Source of the DNA: Salegentibacter mishustinae
Lineage (GTDB): Bacteria; Bacteroidota; Bacteroidia; Flavobacteriales; Flavobacteriaceae
Direction of reading: 5' to 3'
NCBI RefSeq assembly: GCF_002900095.1
Contig: NZ_LLKN01000002.1
Span: 1,054,001-1,118,000 of the forward strand
Length of the DNA stretch: 64,000 bases
Of this stretch, positions 8,637 to 16,598 are shown piece by piece (positions within the stretch are counted from its first letter, which is position 1; every line of letters begins with the position of its first letter). The position numbers were made by a program, and so were the translations under genes. The notes below the pieces were generated by a model. It was not told the origin of the DNA, made no database searches, and saw only the letters and a program-made list of their open reading frames with translations.

Positions 8637-9713
8637 ATGGAGCACCACATTTTAAAAGTAGCCTTGGGAGTAGATGTATCTAAAGATAATCTGGCCGTCT
8701 GTCTTTGCCGCCTAACGGTTAACCTAACAAAAGAGTTTGAAGATCCTTTTGAAGTTAGTAATGATCTTCCCGGATTTAAAAAACTAATACGATGGCTTGA
8801 TAAGCAAGTAGCCTCTCGTGAGAATCTGTGGATTGTAATGGAATCTACAGGTATCTATCATGAAGCCTTTGTGTACTACCTCTATGAAGCTGGTTTTAAT
8901 GTGAGCGTGATGCAATCTGGTCGTGTTAAGCGTTATGCCCAAAGTCTGGACCAAAGATCCAAAACTGATGCATTGGATAGCCGTATGCTAGCTATGCTTG
9001 GCTGTGAACGAGCATTACCTTTATGGACACCACCTGATCCAATTTTAAGAGAATTAAAAGGTCTTAGTAGGGAACGTTCATTTTTGTTAAAGGAGAAGCA
9101 AATAGAAAAGAATAGGCTTCATGCTAGTGAACATTCTGTATACAGCAACAAACGAGAATTAAGACGTTATAAACAACGCTTAAAATTGATTGCTAGGCAA
9201 TTGGAGGAAATAGAGAAAGAGATGATGGAATTGATCAATGCCAGCTCTTATTTAAAGGGTAGAATAAAGCATTTGGAAAGTATTCCGGGAATCTCTTTTG
9301 TGTCTGCAGCTACGGTAGTAGGTGAAACCTTAGGTTTCACTGGTTTTACCAACGCCAAGCAACTTACGAGTTACGCAGGGTTTGATGTAGTGCTGAAAGA
9401 ATCTGGAGCTTATAAAGGCAAGACCAGAATTAGTAAGAAAGGGAATAAAAATATCCGTCGGGCACTTTATATGCCGGCGATGACCGCTGTTCGATGTAAT
9501 CCCACATTGAAGAAGTTCTATGAACGCGTGAAACCTACTAAGGCTAAACCTATGATTGCTTTGGTGGCGGTAGAGCGCAAGTTATTAGTACTGATGTACA
9601 GCTTATGGAAGAATGAGATCAATTATGATCCGGAATATGAACAAAAAAAGACAGCAAGAACCGAAGTCCTTGCTGCACAGGATAGAAGCAATTTAGCATT
9701 GACTTCTTCCTAA
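8637..9713 (+). CDS. IS110-family recombinase (IS110 group), copy 1
   Basis: 358 residues, full length. N-terminal RuvC-like DEDD domain: ALGVDVSKDNLAV, IVMESTGIYHE and SKTDALDSRMLA supply the acidic residues. The central coiled region is followed by the IS116/IS110/IS902 domain (SIPGISFVSAATVVGE, LTSYAGFDVVLKESG) with the catalytic serine in KESG. It performs RNA-guided recombination in related elements. Confidence 0.95.
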   Translation: MEHHILKVALGVDVSKDNLAVCLCRLTVNLTKEFEDPFEVSNDLPGFKKLIRWLDKQVASRENLWIVMESTGIYHEAFVYYLYEAGFNVSVMQSGRVKRYAQSLDQRSKTDALDSRMLAMLGCERALPLWTPPDPILRELKGLSRERSFLLKEKQIEKNRLHASEHSVYSNKRELRRYKQRLKLIARQLEEIEKEMMELINASSYLKGRIKHLESIPGISFVSAATVVGETLGFTGFTNAKQLTSYAGFDVVLKESGAYKGKTRISKKGNKNIRRALYMPAMTAVRCNPTLKKFYERVKPTKAKPMIALVAVERKLLVLMYSLWKNEINYDPEYEQKKTARTEVLAAQDRSNLALTSS

Positions 9714-9912
9714 AACTTTAATCAAAAATATTTGTTTTATAACACAGTACCTATCGCCAGTTGGCGGAGTATGGGACGCGGATTTGTCGGCATAGTATTG
9801 GTTTGTTGGTCAAGTTAATTATTTTCTTTCTAACGGTGCCGGCTATTGGCGATTAGCATCAATGAAAAAGCAGTAATCGGTTATCTTTAAAATTCACTAA
9901 AACATTAAAGAT

Positions 9913-10968
9913 ATGGAAACCCGAGTTACTGCCTTACCAAAGTTATTCATTGGCCTTGATATCCACAAGTCAAGCTGGAAGATTCATTGTAGTACCGATC
10001 TTTTTTCAGGTAAATCCTTCAGTATGGAGCCACATTGCGAGATCCTTTATAAATATGTTCGAAAGCATTATCCGGATCACCAGGTTAGTATTGCCTACGA
10101 AGCAGGGTGCTTTGGCTATGCCGCACATCGGAAGTTTGAATCTTACGGATGGCAGTCTCTGGTAGTAAATCCAGCAGATATCCATCGTAAGGGTAAAGAA
10201 CAGTATACTAAGACCGATCGTATCGATGCCCAGCTCATTAGCCGGGAACTCAAAGATGGTCGTCTGGAGAGTATCCAAATTGTTGGGGAAGAGCGAGAAT
10301 GTTTTCGAAGTTTATTTAGAAGACGCTATAGTCTGAGCAAAGATCTTCGACGTATTAAAAGCATGATCAAGATGCAACTCTTGTACTTTGGGGTAAAGCT
10401 TCCTCGGGAATTTGATAACGACCACTGGAGCCATGCCTTTCGCACTTGGTTAGAAGTTCAGGAATTCTCCCATGGGACGGCTAACGAGAGTCTGGCTAGT
10501 AAACTTCGAAGTTTTCGATTTCTGGATCAGGAATTCCGACATATTTCTAATCAAATAAGAGCTTACGCGCGTACCCATTATAAAAAGGATTATTATTTGC
10601 TAAAGAGTGTTCCTGGGATTGGAGGTATCGTAGCAGCTGGTATTCTAGCCGAGTTAGGTGACCTGCGACGTTTTAATACCCTGAAGCATCTGGCTGGTTA
10701 TGTTGGAATAGCACCTGGTATCTATCAGAGTGGGGCTACTTCTCGAACTACCGGGATGACCCCCAGGGCTCAGCGTTTAATGCGATCCTATTTTGTAGAA
10801 GCCTCTTGGCAGGCTGTACGAACAGATCCTATCATGCAGGCCTATTACCGTAAGCATGTTGGAAAAGATAGTAAGAAGATTATCATAAAGGTGGCCCATA
10901 AATTACTGAGTCGGACTTTAGCAGTTATAAAAACAGAAACTCCTTATGAAATAGGAGTGGTAGCATGA
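9913..10968 (+). CDS. IS110-family recombinase (IS1111 group), copy 1
   Basis: 351 residues. The DEDD residues lie in FIGLDIHKSSWKI, IAYEAGCFGYA and TKTDRIDAQLISR. The C-terminal domain is SVPGIGGIVAAGILAELGDL...LAGYVGIAPGIYQSGATSR, with the catalytic serine in YQSG. The protein differs strongly from the 358-residue IS110 recombinase next door, so the two elements are independent lineages. Confidence 0.95.
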   Translation: METRVTALPKLFIGLDIHKSSWKIHCSTDLFSGKSFSMEPHCEILYKYVRKHYPDHQVSIAYEAGCFGYAAHRKFESYGWQSLVVNPADIHRKGKEQYTKTDRIDAQLISRELKDGRLESIQIVGEERECFRSLFRRRYSLSKDLRRIKSMIKMQLLYFGVKLPREFDNDHWSHAFRTWLEVQEFSHGTANESLASKLRSFRFLDQEFRHISNQIRAYARTHYKKDYYLLKSVPGIGGIVAAGILAELGDLRRFNTLKHLAGYVGIAPGIYQSGATSRTTGMTPRAQRLMRSYFVEASWQAVRTDPIMQAYYRKHVGKDSKKIIIKVAHKLLSRTLAVIKTETPYEIGVVA

Positions 10969-11284
10969 AAATAATATAAATGACCAAGCCCTAGACAAAC
11001 TTATCCAGTACCACAAAACAACGGTGGTGACCATAGTGGATCACATTTTATTAGCAAGTGGACAGGATTATATAACCGGAATCATAGCGATGCTGGTGGC
11101 GTTTCAAAACCAAATGACCACAAATAGGAGCCCGGGCAGGTTATTAAGTATTGAATTATTGACAAGCAACTCGAGGAGTGAAAAGGCTTGTCAACAAATT
11201 CAACACTACAAAATCATCATCATAATGAGATAAGAGAAAATAAAATATTAAATTTGAGAGAAGCGATTATTGCTTTTCATAGGA
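10969..11284 (+). ncRNA. candidate bridge RNA region of IS1111-group element, copy 1
   Basis: Long 3' non-coding region where IS1111-group bridge RNAs are encoded. AACAACGGT (11017-11025) is the exact reverse complement of the right half of the target, ACCGTTGTT. GGATTATATAACCGG (11065-11079) contains GGATTATA, the left half at copy 2, and overlaps TATAACCG at copy 3. A hairpin (GTGACCA, TGGATCAC) lies between them. TCATAG (11082-11087) and GATGCT (11089-11094) match the element's right end and the complement of its left end. A 69-aa ORF here is probably not coding. Confidence 0.65.
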
Positions 11285-11309
11285 ACCGATGTTGTGTACT
11301 GTTTTTCTC

Positions 11310-11972
11310 CTATTCTACTCTTATTTGAAACTTTAATCTTTTGAGCTTTTCTGTAGTTACAATTTGCGAAATGCCTGATAAAGATCCTATGTTTATTTTT
11401 ATTGGTTTATTTGAATTATTAGGAACAACAATTCTGTACTCATTTTGATAGGAATAGTCAACTGTTTTATGGAAAAGTGTCAATGGTCCATTATGTTTCC
11501 ATTTGTCATAATATCTCACTGCTCTAGCTTGATATGTAAGATTTAATCTATGAATTTCTTTTTCTAATCTCTTCTTAAATTCTTTTGGATCATTTATTAA
11601 TAGCGCATGATTACCAAATTCTTCAAGTTTAGAATCTATTTCAAATTTCCCATTCTTAAAATCACTATGTTTTATGCAAGTCATACAATATAAATTACCT
11701 GGATTTAAATTTTTATAGCTTAGAAATATTTCTCCAGGTACTTTTCTTATTGAATCTCCAGTTCTAGTATCAGTTAGTTCAATTACATAGTTCTCTGGAT
11801 TGGGAAAATTTTTTATTTGAATTGTAGCCTCTTCTGGATCACCTCTGAAATCGTTGTTTTCTTGCGTTTGAAAATATTCGAATGTATTTAGGAATATAGT
11901 TCCATTTTCATAAAGATCATTTATGTATTTTTCTTCACTAAATTTTATTAAGTAATAAATTCGATCCTCCAT
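11310..11972 (-). CDS. DUF2971-like cassette protein
   Basis: 220 residues from the ATG at 11972; the longer TTG frame starts inside the attC core. The pattern resembles DUF2971-type proteins: IKFSEEKYINDLYENGTIFLNT at the start, a CMTCIKHSDF strand, and AVRYYDKW...GPLTLFHKTVDYSYQNEYRIVV near the C-terminus. The function of that family is not known. Single-gene cassette; ends match (GTTGTGTACT and AGTACACAAC is near-perfect). Confidence 0.7.
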   Translation of the reverse strand: MEDRIYYLIKFSEEKYINDLYENGTIFLNTFEYFQTQENNDFRGDPEEATIQIKNFPNPENYVIELTDTRTGDSIRKVPGEIFLSYKNLNPGNLYCMTCIKHSDFKNGKFEIDSKLEEFGNHALLINDPKEFKKRLEKEIHRLNLTYQARAVRYYDKWKHNGPLTLFHKTVDYSYQNEYRIVVPNNSNKPIKINIGSLSGISQIVTTEKLKRLKFQIRVE

Positions 11973-12005
11973 TTGGACTGGATTTTTTTTCTGAAAAATA
12001 GTACA

Positions 12006-12089
12006 CAACGGTCTCGGTTAACAACAGTTGGTGTTCAGATTTTGAATTTAGTTACTTTTTCAATTACCAATTGTTTGTTAACCGATGTT
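12006..12089 (-). repeat. attC site (family D, short, 84 bp)
   Basis: CAACGGTCTCGGTTAACAA on the left and TTGTTTGTTAACCGATGTT on the right pair almost fully. The inner arm (CAGTTGGT...ACCAATTG) also pairs. It is the shortest site in the array and the only one of its kind. attC of the HigBA cassette. Confidence 0.85.
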
Positions 12090-12101
12090 ACCCTTTGTTT
12101 T

Positions 12102-12470
12102 TTACTTCGACAGCTGATAATTATTCACAAGCACTGAAGCGGAAATATGTAAAATCCGTTCTAATTCTCTAATCATATCTACCGTCAATCTTTTCTTTTT
12201 ATTTAAAATTTCTGAAACTCTGCTTTTTCCTCCAATTACTCCAACTAAATCTTTTTGTTTAAGATTCATTTCTTCCATTCTTATTTTAATTGCTTCTATT
12301 GGATCTGGAGCTTCTATTGGATAATATTGATTTTCGTAATTCTCGATTAAGAGTGATAAAATTTCCGCTTCGTCGCCTTCTTTTGAATTTGAGTCAGCAT
12401 CAAAAATTACTTCTAATCTTTCTAAAGCTTGTTCGTAATCTTTCTCTGTCTTTATAGGTTTTATTTTCAT
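12102..12470 (-). CDS. higA: HigA-like antitoxin (HTH)
   Basis: 122 residues. An N-terminal helical part (IKTEKDYEQALERLEVIFD) and a C-terminal XRE helix-turn-helix (RMEEMNLKQKDLVGVIGGKSRVSEILNKKKRLTVDMIRELERIL), as in HigA. It lies 9 bp downstream of the toxin gene, the toxin-first order typical of higBA. The cassette ends are exactly complementary (GTTACCCTTT and AAAGGGTAAC). Confidence 0.92.
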   Translation of the reverse strand: MKIKPIKTEKDYEQALERLEVIFDADSNSKEGDEAEILSLLIENYENQYYPIEAPDPIEAIKIRMEEMNLKQKDLVGVIGGKSRVSEILNKKKRLTVDMIRELERILHISASVLVNNYQLSK

Positions 12471-12479
12471 AATCTTATT

Positions 12480-12776
12480 TTAAATCGTGTCGGCATTAAT
12501 TTTATCATACTCGGCGTGAGTTCCCACAAATCGTATAAACGCCCATTCTCTGTCATAGTTAAACTTAACAATCAGTCGATAGGAATTTCCTTTTATATTG
12601 AAAACTACTCTGCTATCTTTTAGAATGCTTGCATTTATATACGTTTCTTTAATATCGTTTGGAGACTTCCAATTTGATGATTTTGCAGTTTCATACCAGG
12701 TTTTTAAATATTGCTCGGAATCGGAATGTTTTTCCCAAAATTCACGTAGAGTTCTTTTTGCAATTATTCTTTTCAT
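12480..12776 (-). CDS. higB: HigB-like mRNA interferase toxin
   Basis: 98 residues, RelE-fold HigB family: MKRIIAKRTLREFWEKH at the start, VVFNIKGNSYRLIVKFNYDREWAFIRFVGTHAEYDKIN at the end. Family members cleave mRNA on the ribosome. It is first in the operon, with its own promoter. Confidence 0.92.
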   Translation of the reverse strand: MKRIIAKRTLREFWEKHSDSEQYLKTWYETAKSSNWKSPNDIKETYINASILKDSRVVFNIKGNSYRLIVKFNYDREWAFIRFVGTHAEYDKINADTI

Positions 12777-12792
12777 AGACTAATTTCTAAAA

Positions 12793-12824
12793 CAAAGATA
12801 ATTAAAAGTTCTCTATTTTAGAAC
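12793..12824 (-). promoter_or_regulatory. higBA promoter and candidate operator
   Basis: A minus-strand -7 box TATCTTTG (12793-12800) lies 16 bp upstream of the higB start. Just upstream, GTTCT and AGAAC (12808-12812, 12820-12824) form a 17-bp palindrome that HigA could bind to repress the promoter. Confidence 0.55.
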
Positions 12825-12860
12825 ATTTGTTGTCAATTTTTCTTTTGTGAAAATAAAGGG

Positions 12861-12986
12861 TAACGGTCACGGTTAAGGGAGGTAGCGTGTAGGGAAGAGC
12901 TAACTTGTCGGCTTAACCAGGTTTAATTTAGACTTCTAAAATATAGAATTTTAGCTAAACTCAAGCTATTTTCTTTAACCGATGTT
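12861..12986 (-). repeat. attC site (family B)
   Basis: TAACGGTCACGGTTAAGGG on the left, CTTTAACCGATGTT on the right, family B interior. It belongs to the gene-less cassette at 12987-13332 and is near-identical to the attC at 27100-27225 of that cassette's second copy. Confidence 0.88.
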
Positions 12987-13332
12987 ACTTGCTGTAGCGA
13001 CCCATTCGAGTAAGCACGGGAGATTTGCCGATCACCTTTTAGTTTTTATTCTTTGTCAGTCTTTTTCTTGTAGATTTTTAGAGTTTGAGTGATTATTTAT
13101 TTTTCATTTTTTTTGCGCAAGAGTGAGGAATTTATTGTCTCTATTTTTTATTAAAATTACCTTCTAAAACTCTATTTAATTCTACGATTTTTAGTCCGTC
13201 AGAGTGAGTTTTCATTTTATTTTTTGTTGTCTTTTTTACTAAAATCTATCTTTTAGTTCGACTTTTATAAGTCCGCGTTTGAGTGAGTTTTTCTTATTAA
13301 AGTTCTCTTTTTCTGTCCGGAGCTATTGCAAG
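12987..13332 (-). other. gene-less cassette body, copy 1
   Basis: About 346 bp without a convincing ORF (longest candidate 24 codons). On the plus strand it carries four diverged repeat units about 60-70 bp apart, each with GAGTGA (three with AGTCCG or similar nearby), within T-rich sequence. A GC-richer block (GCGACCCATTCGAGTAAGC) lies at the 3' end. Its ends are cassette-like (GTTACTTGC and GCAAGTAAC). A near-identical copy is at 27226-27570. It may encode a small RNA or be a carrier of regulatory sites; nothing in the sequence decides this. Confidence 0.8.
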
Positions 13333-13454
13333 TAACGTCTCGTATAAAAACTGTGCGAGCTGGCGAGCTTGATTGTCCGCAGGACAATCCGCTAAGCAAG
13401 CGAGCAGGAAGTTTCGATTCGAGACAGGTTTGAGCATTGTTTTTATATATTGTT
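13333..13454 (-). repeat. attC site (family E)
   Basis: TAACGTCTCGTATAAAAAC on the left pairs with GTTTTTATATATTGTT on the right. The interior holds nested hairpins (GCGAGC...GCGAGC, GATTGTCCGCAGGACAATC). Shared with the sites at 13810 and 18503. attC of the 13476-13667 cassette. Confidence 0.87.
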
Positions 13455-13475
13455 GCAAACTGTGCTTATAATTTT

Positions 13476-13667
13476 TCAATTAGGGTTATCGCCTTGCTTC
13501 TTGTTTTTAATCGAAAAATAACTCCATAGGGCTGCGATAACTGCGATTCCGACCACAATAAAAAAGGCATTATCCTCATACTTTTCGCTCATATAGTTAT
13601 TCGGAATATAAGAGAGTGCAAATCCTATAATTACTCCTAAAATGATGAATATAGATTTTCTATTCAT
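13476..13667 (-). CDS. small membrane protein
   Basis: 63 residues with two membrane segments (SIFIILGVIIGFALSYI and AFFIVVGIAVIAALWSYF) and a basic tail (SIKNKKQGDNPN). No family recognised. It is the only gene in its cassette; the ends are exactly complementary (GTTGCAAAC and GTTTGCAAC). Confidence 0.75.
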   Translation of the reverse strand: MNRKSIFIILGVIIGFALSYIPNNYMSEKYEDNAFFIVVGIAVIAALWSYFSIKNKKQGDNPN

Positions 13668-13809
13668 TTGTTTCTATTTAGATTAATATTAGATATTTCA
13701 ATATTTATTGATATAAATTTTTAGTCAGTCGATAAATCTTTATTTCTGAATGAATTCTCCTTCCCCTAAATTTAAATTAGATTTTCACTCTACTTGACCG
13801 CATTGTTTG

Positions 13810-13932
13810 CAACGTCTCGTATAAAAACTGTGCGAGCTGGCGAGCTTGATTGTCCGCAGGACAATCAAGCGCAGCAAGCGAGCACGGAGTTTCGAATTGA
13901 GACAGGTTTAAGCATTGTTTTTATACAGTGTT
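13810..13932 (-). repeat. attC site (family E)
   Basis: CAACGTCTCGTATAAAAAC and GTTTTTATACAGTGTT as the outer arms; GATTGTCCGCAGGACAATC hairpin inside. attC of the 13945-14439 cassette. Confidence 0.87.
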
Positions 13933-13944
13933 GGCAACTGGCTT

Positions 13945-14439
13945 TTACCATTCGTTTTTTTCTTTGTAATATTCAATTCCATTAAACGCTGAAACTTTGG
14001 CAAGTTCAATAGAATCAAATTGTTTTTTTCCAAAATGCTCTCCAATCTTGCATTTAAATTTCTTGGTAATTTTGTCTTTGTAAATCAAAATATGATGGTC
14101 GTTTACCTTCAAAAACAAATTTCCGTTTTTGCTTACTTTCCATTCCTTTTTTGACCAATTTATCCGTCTTTGAGCTTTATTTCTTAGCCTTTGTTCGTGT
14201 TTTTGGGGATTGACATAGTCGTTGGTCATCTTTTCAGCACAAACACAACCAACTTTTAATTCATTTCCGAAATCTTTATGAGAAACTATATGTACAAATC
14301 TTATTCTTTCGTTATTGCACATCATACAAGTTTCATATTCGGTTTCTTCAACAGATTGTCCGTCTTCTCGAATGTCATTAACGTCTTCTAAAATCCAACC
14401 TTTATGTGGAATTCCAGAAGTATTCCAATAATTAGTCAT
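13945..14439 (-). CDS. cysteine-rich, probably zinc-binding cassette protein
   Basis: 164 residues. Cysteine pairs CMMC (about residue 37) and CVC (about residue 65) could bind zinc. The segment RIRFVHIVSHKDFGNELKVG lies between them and a basic helix (RLRNKAQRRINWSKKEW) after them. Proteins of this kind appear as conserved hypotheticals, but I cannot name the family. Ends match (GTTGGCAAC and GTTGCCAAC). Confidence 0.72.
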   Translation of the reverse strand: MTNYWNTSGIPHKGWILEDVNDIREDGQSVEETEYETCMMCNNERIRFVHIVSHKDFGNELKVGCVCAEKMTNDYVNPQKHEQRLRNKAQRRINWSKKEWKVSKNGNLFLKVNDHHILIYKDKITKKFKCKIGEHFGKKQFDSIELAKVSAFNGIEYYKEKNEW

Positions 14440-14656
14440 TCAGTTTGAATTTTAACTCAAATCTCTTTTTTTCAGCTTGTTGCCAACGGTTTTGGCTATG
14501 ATACGTTGCGGAAAAATCCGCAGGATTCTTTCCGCCATAGCCGAAAGATAGTAAATTGCAATGAAATTCCGTTAGGAATTTCAGCCGCAATGGATTATAG
14601 CATCAATGAAAAAGCAGTAATCGGTTATCTTTAAAATTCACTAAAACATTAAAGAT

Positions 14657-15712
14657 ATGGAAACCCGAGTTACTGCCTTACCAAAGTTATTCATTGGCCT
14701 TGATATCCACAAGTCAAGCTGGAAGATTCATTGTAGTACCGATCTTTTTTCAGGTAAATCCTTCAGTATGGAGCCACATTGCGAGATCCTTTATAAATAT
14801 GTTCGAAAGCATTATCCGGATCACCAGGTTAGTATTGCCTACGAAGCAGGGTGCTTTGGCTATGCCGCACATCGGAAGTTTGAATCTTACGGATGGCAGT
14901 CTCTGGTAGTAAATCCAGCAGATATCCATCGTAAGGGTAAAGAACAGTATACTAAGACCGATCGTATCGATGCCCAGCTCATTAGCCGGGAACTCAAAGA
15001 TGGTCGTCTGGAGAGTATCCAAATTGTTGGGGAAGAGCGAGAATGTTTTCGAAGTTTATTTAGAAGACGCTATAGTCTGAGCAAAGATCTTCGACGTATT
15101 AAAAGCATGATCAAGATGCAACTCTTGTACTTTGGGGTAAAGCTTCCTCGGGAATTTGATAACGACCACTGGAGCCATGCCTTTCGCACTTGGTTAGAAG
15201 TTCAGGAATTCTCCCATGGGACGGCTAACGAGAGTCTGGCTAGTAAACTTCGAAGTTTTCGATTTCTGGATCAGGAATTCCGACATATTTCTAATCAAAT
15301 AAGAGCTTACGCGCGTACCCATTATAAAAAGGATTATTATTTGCTAAAGAGTGTTCCTGGGATTGGAGGTATCGTAGCAGCTGGTATTCTAGCCGAGTTA
15401 GGTGACCTGCGACGTTTTAATACCCTGAAGCATCTGGCTGGTTATGTTGGAATAGCACCTGGTATCTATCAGAGTGGGGCTACTTCTCGAACTACCGGGA
15501 TGACCCCCAGGGCTCAGCGTTTAATGCGATCCTATTTTGTAGAAGCCTCTTGGCAGGCTGTACGAACAGATCCTATCATGCAGGCCTATTACCGTAAGCA
15601 TGTTGGAAAAGATAGTAAGAAGATTATCATAAAGGTGGCCCATAAATTACTGAGTCGGACTTTAGCAGTTATAAAAACAGAAACTCCTTATGAAATAGGA
15701 GTGGTAGCATGA
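14657..15712 (+). CDS. IS110-family recombinase (IS1111 group), copy 2
   Basis: 351 residues, identical in sequence to the copy at 9913-10968, with DEDD residues and the YQSG serine intact. Identity suggests recent transposition or gene conversion. Confidence 0.95.
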   Translation: METRVTALPKLFIGLDIHKSSWKIHCSTDLFSGKSFSMEPHCEILYKYVRKHYPDHQVSIAYEAGCFGYAAHRKFESYGWQSLVVNPADIHRKGKEQYTKTDRIDAQLISRELKDGRLESIQIVGEERECFRSLFRRRYSLSKDLRRIKSMIKMQLLYFGVKLPREFDNDHWSHAFRTWLEVQEFSHGTANESLASKLRSFRFLDQEFRHISNQIRAYARTHYKKDYYLLKSVPGIGGIVAAGILAELGDLRRFNTLKHLAGYVGIAPGIYQSGATSRTTGMTPRAQRLMRSYFVEASWQAVRTDPIMQAYYRKHVGKDSKKIIIKVAHKLLSRTLAVIKTETPYEIGVVA

Positions 15713-16028
15713 AAATAATATAAATGACCAAGCCCTAGACAAACTTATCCAGTACCACAAAACAACGGTGGTGACCATAGTGGATCACATTTTATTAGCA
15801 AGTGGACAGGATTATATAACCGGAATCATAGCGATGCTGGTGGCGTTTCAAAACCAAATGACCACAAATAGGAGCCCGGGCAGGTTATTAAGTATTGAAT
15901 TATTGACAAGCAACTCGAGGAGTGAAAAGGCTTGTCAACAAATTCAACACTACAAAATCATCATCATAATGAGATAAGAGAAAATAAAATATTAAATTTG
16001 AGAGAAGCGATTATTGCTTTTCATAGGA
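15713..16028 (+). ncRNA. candidate bridge RNA region of IS1111-group element, copy 2
   Basis: Second copy of the 3' non-coding region. The guide-like segments fall at 15761-15769 (AACAACGGT) and 15809-15823 (GGATTATATAACCGG). Confidence 0.65.
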
Positions 16029-16048
16029 GCCGTTGTTGTAACACGTTT

Positions 16049-16411
16049 TTATTTTATTTTAAATCTTGATAAGACCTCAAATACTTCACTTGCTTTTTTC
16101 TGTGCGTGATAATTAAAATGAATATGGTCAAATTCCACGAAGCCTTTCATTCCGTGATAAGGATAATCAGGAAGGCAAATTAGCAATGGTTCATTCTGAT
16201 TTTCTTGAGACAAAACAGCTATCGGTTCATTAATAGCTACACTCCAAGTTGCTCTTCCTCCACTTATTTTCGGTAAATAATTAATATCTGAAATATATTT
16301 TAAAATTTCAGTTATTGTCCAGTTTGGTTCAGTATCAATTTCCAAAAAATGAGGTGCGTTAATATCATCTCCCATTGCAACGCTTTCACGTGTCAATTTA
16401 ATTTTTTTCAT
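16049..16411 (-). CDS. cassette protein, unknown function
   Basis: 120 residues, cytoplasmic (no leader). Contains ESVAMGDDINAPHFLEIDTEPNWTI and a hydrophobic GRATWSVAINEPIAVLS segment. Proteins of similar pattern may act as immunity-type proteins, but that is a guess. Cassette ends exactly complementary over 10 bases (GTTGTAACAC and GTGTTACAAC). Confidence 0.72.
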   Translation of the reverse strand: MKKIKLTRESVAMGDDINAPHFLEIDTEPNWTITEILKYISDINYLPKISGGRATWSVAINEPIAVLSQENQNEPLLICLPDYPYHGMKGFVEFDHIHFNYHAQKKASEVFEVLSRFKIK

Positions 16412-16471
16412 ATTCAGATTGCAATTTTGTTCAGATTTAAGGTTGTTTTTCCTTGTTGGTCAAATGTGTTA

Positions 16472-16598
16472 CAACGGTTTGCGTATATGGTTTGTGGCGG
16501 GCAAAAATGCACAATTTTTTCAGTTAAGGTTTTACGTTTTTAAAAATACAAAAACTTTAGGTTTAGCACATAATCCGCCATAAACTATATACGCTGTT
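16472..16598 (-). repeat. attC site (family F)
   Basis: CAACGGTTTGCGTATATGG pairs with ATATACGCTGTT; inner arms TTTGTGGCGG and CCGCCATAAAC pair too. Nearly the same as the site at 16938. attC of the gene-less cassette at 16599-16937. Confidence 0.88.

Larger units (their letters stand above)
8408..9752 (+). mobile_element. IS110-group element, copy 1 (1345 bp)
   Basis: Begins CGTATGTTAGC and ends CACAGTACCT. Three identical copies in the window define the ends. There are no inverted repeats and no target duplication, as usual in IS110. A long 5' non-coding region (229 bp) and a short 3' one (39 bp) mark the IS110 (not IS1111) group. All copies sit at GGTT^ATCGC in the left arm of an attC. 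Confidence 0.92.
9856..11284 (+). mobile_element. IS1111-group element, copy 1 (1429 bp)
   Basis: Begins GCATCAATG and ends TTCATAGGA; three identical copies fix the ends to within a base. A short 5' non-coding region (57 bp) and a long 3' one (316 bp) are typical of the IS1111 group. Every copy sits 3' of TTA or ATA and directly before (A/G)CCGNTGTT in the right arm of an attC. IS1111-attC elements in proteobacterial integrons behave in the same way. Confidence 0.92.
8394..11293 (-). repeat. attC site (family A) split by two IS110-family elements
   Basis: The attC pieces are 8394-8407 (CAACGGTCTCGGTT), 9753-9855 (ATCGCCAGTTGGCGG... to ...CTATTGGCGATTA) and 11285-11293 (ACCGATGTT). Joined they make a normal 126-bp site. 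An IS110-group element lies between the first two pieces and an IS1111-group element between the last two, so both arms are hit. It would be the attC of the 11310-11972 cassette. Confidence 0.9.
14600..16028 (+). mobile_element. IS1111-group element, copy 2 (1429 bp)
   Basis: Identical in layout to copy 1 at 9856, inserted at the same point of the attC right arm: GGATTATA^GCCGTTGTT. This is the copy whose left flank, GGATTATA, matches the guide-like segment in its own 3' region exactly. Confidence 0.92.
14484..16037 (-). repeat. attC site (family C) split by an IS1111-group element
   Basis: Pieces 14484-14599 and 16029-16037. The site has an unusual interior with three nested hairpins (GGCTATG...CATAGCC, GCGGAAAAATCCGC, AATTCCGTTAGGAATTT). 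The only member of its family here. attC of the 16049-16411 cassette. Confidence 0.82.

Noticed and set aside
10006-10278. Minus-strand ORF of 90 codons, repeated in each IS1111 copy
   Set aside because: Shadow of the recombinase gene.
11024-11233. Plus-strand ORF of 69 codons in the IS1111 3' region
   Set aside because: It overlaps the candidate bridge RNA, has no protein features, and exists in all copies only because the copies are identical.
13297-13479. Minus-strand ORF of 60 codons
   Set aside because: It runs through a family E attC; the same peptide pieces recur at the other E sites on both strands.
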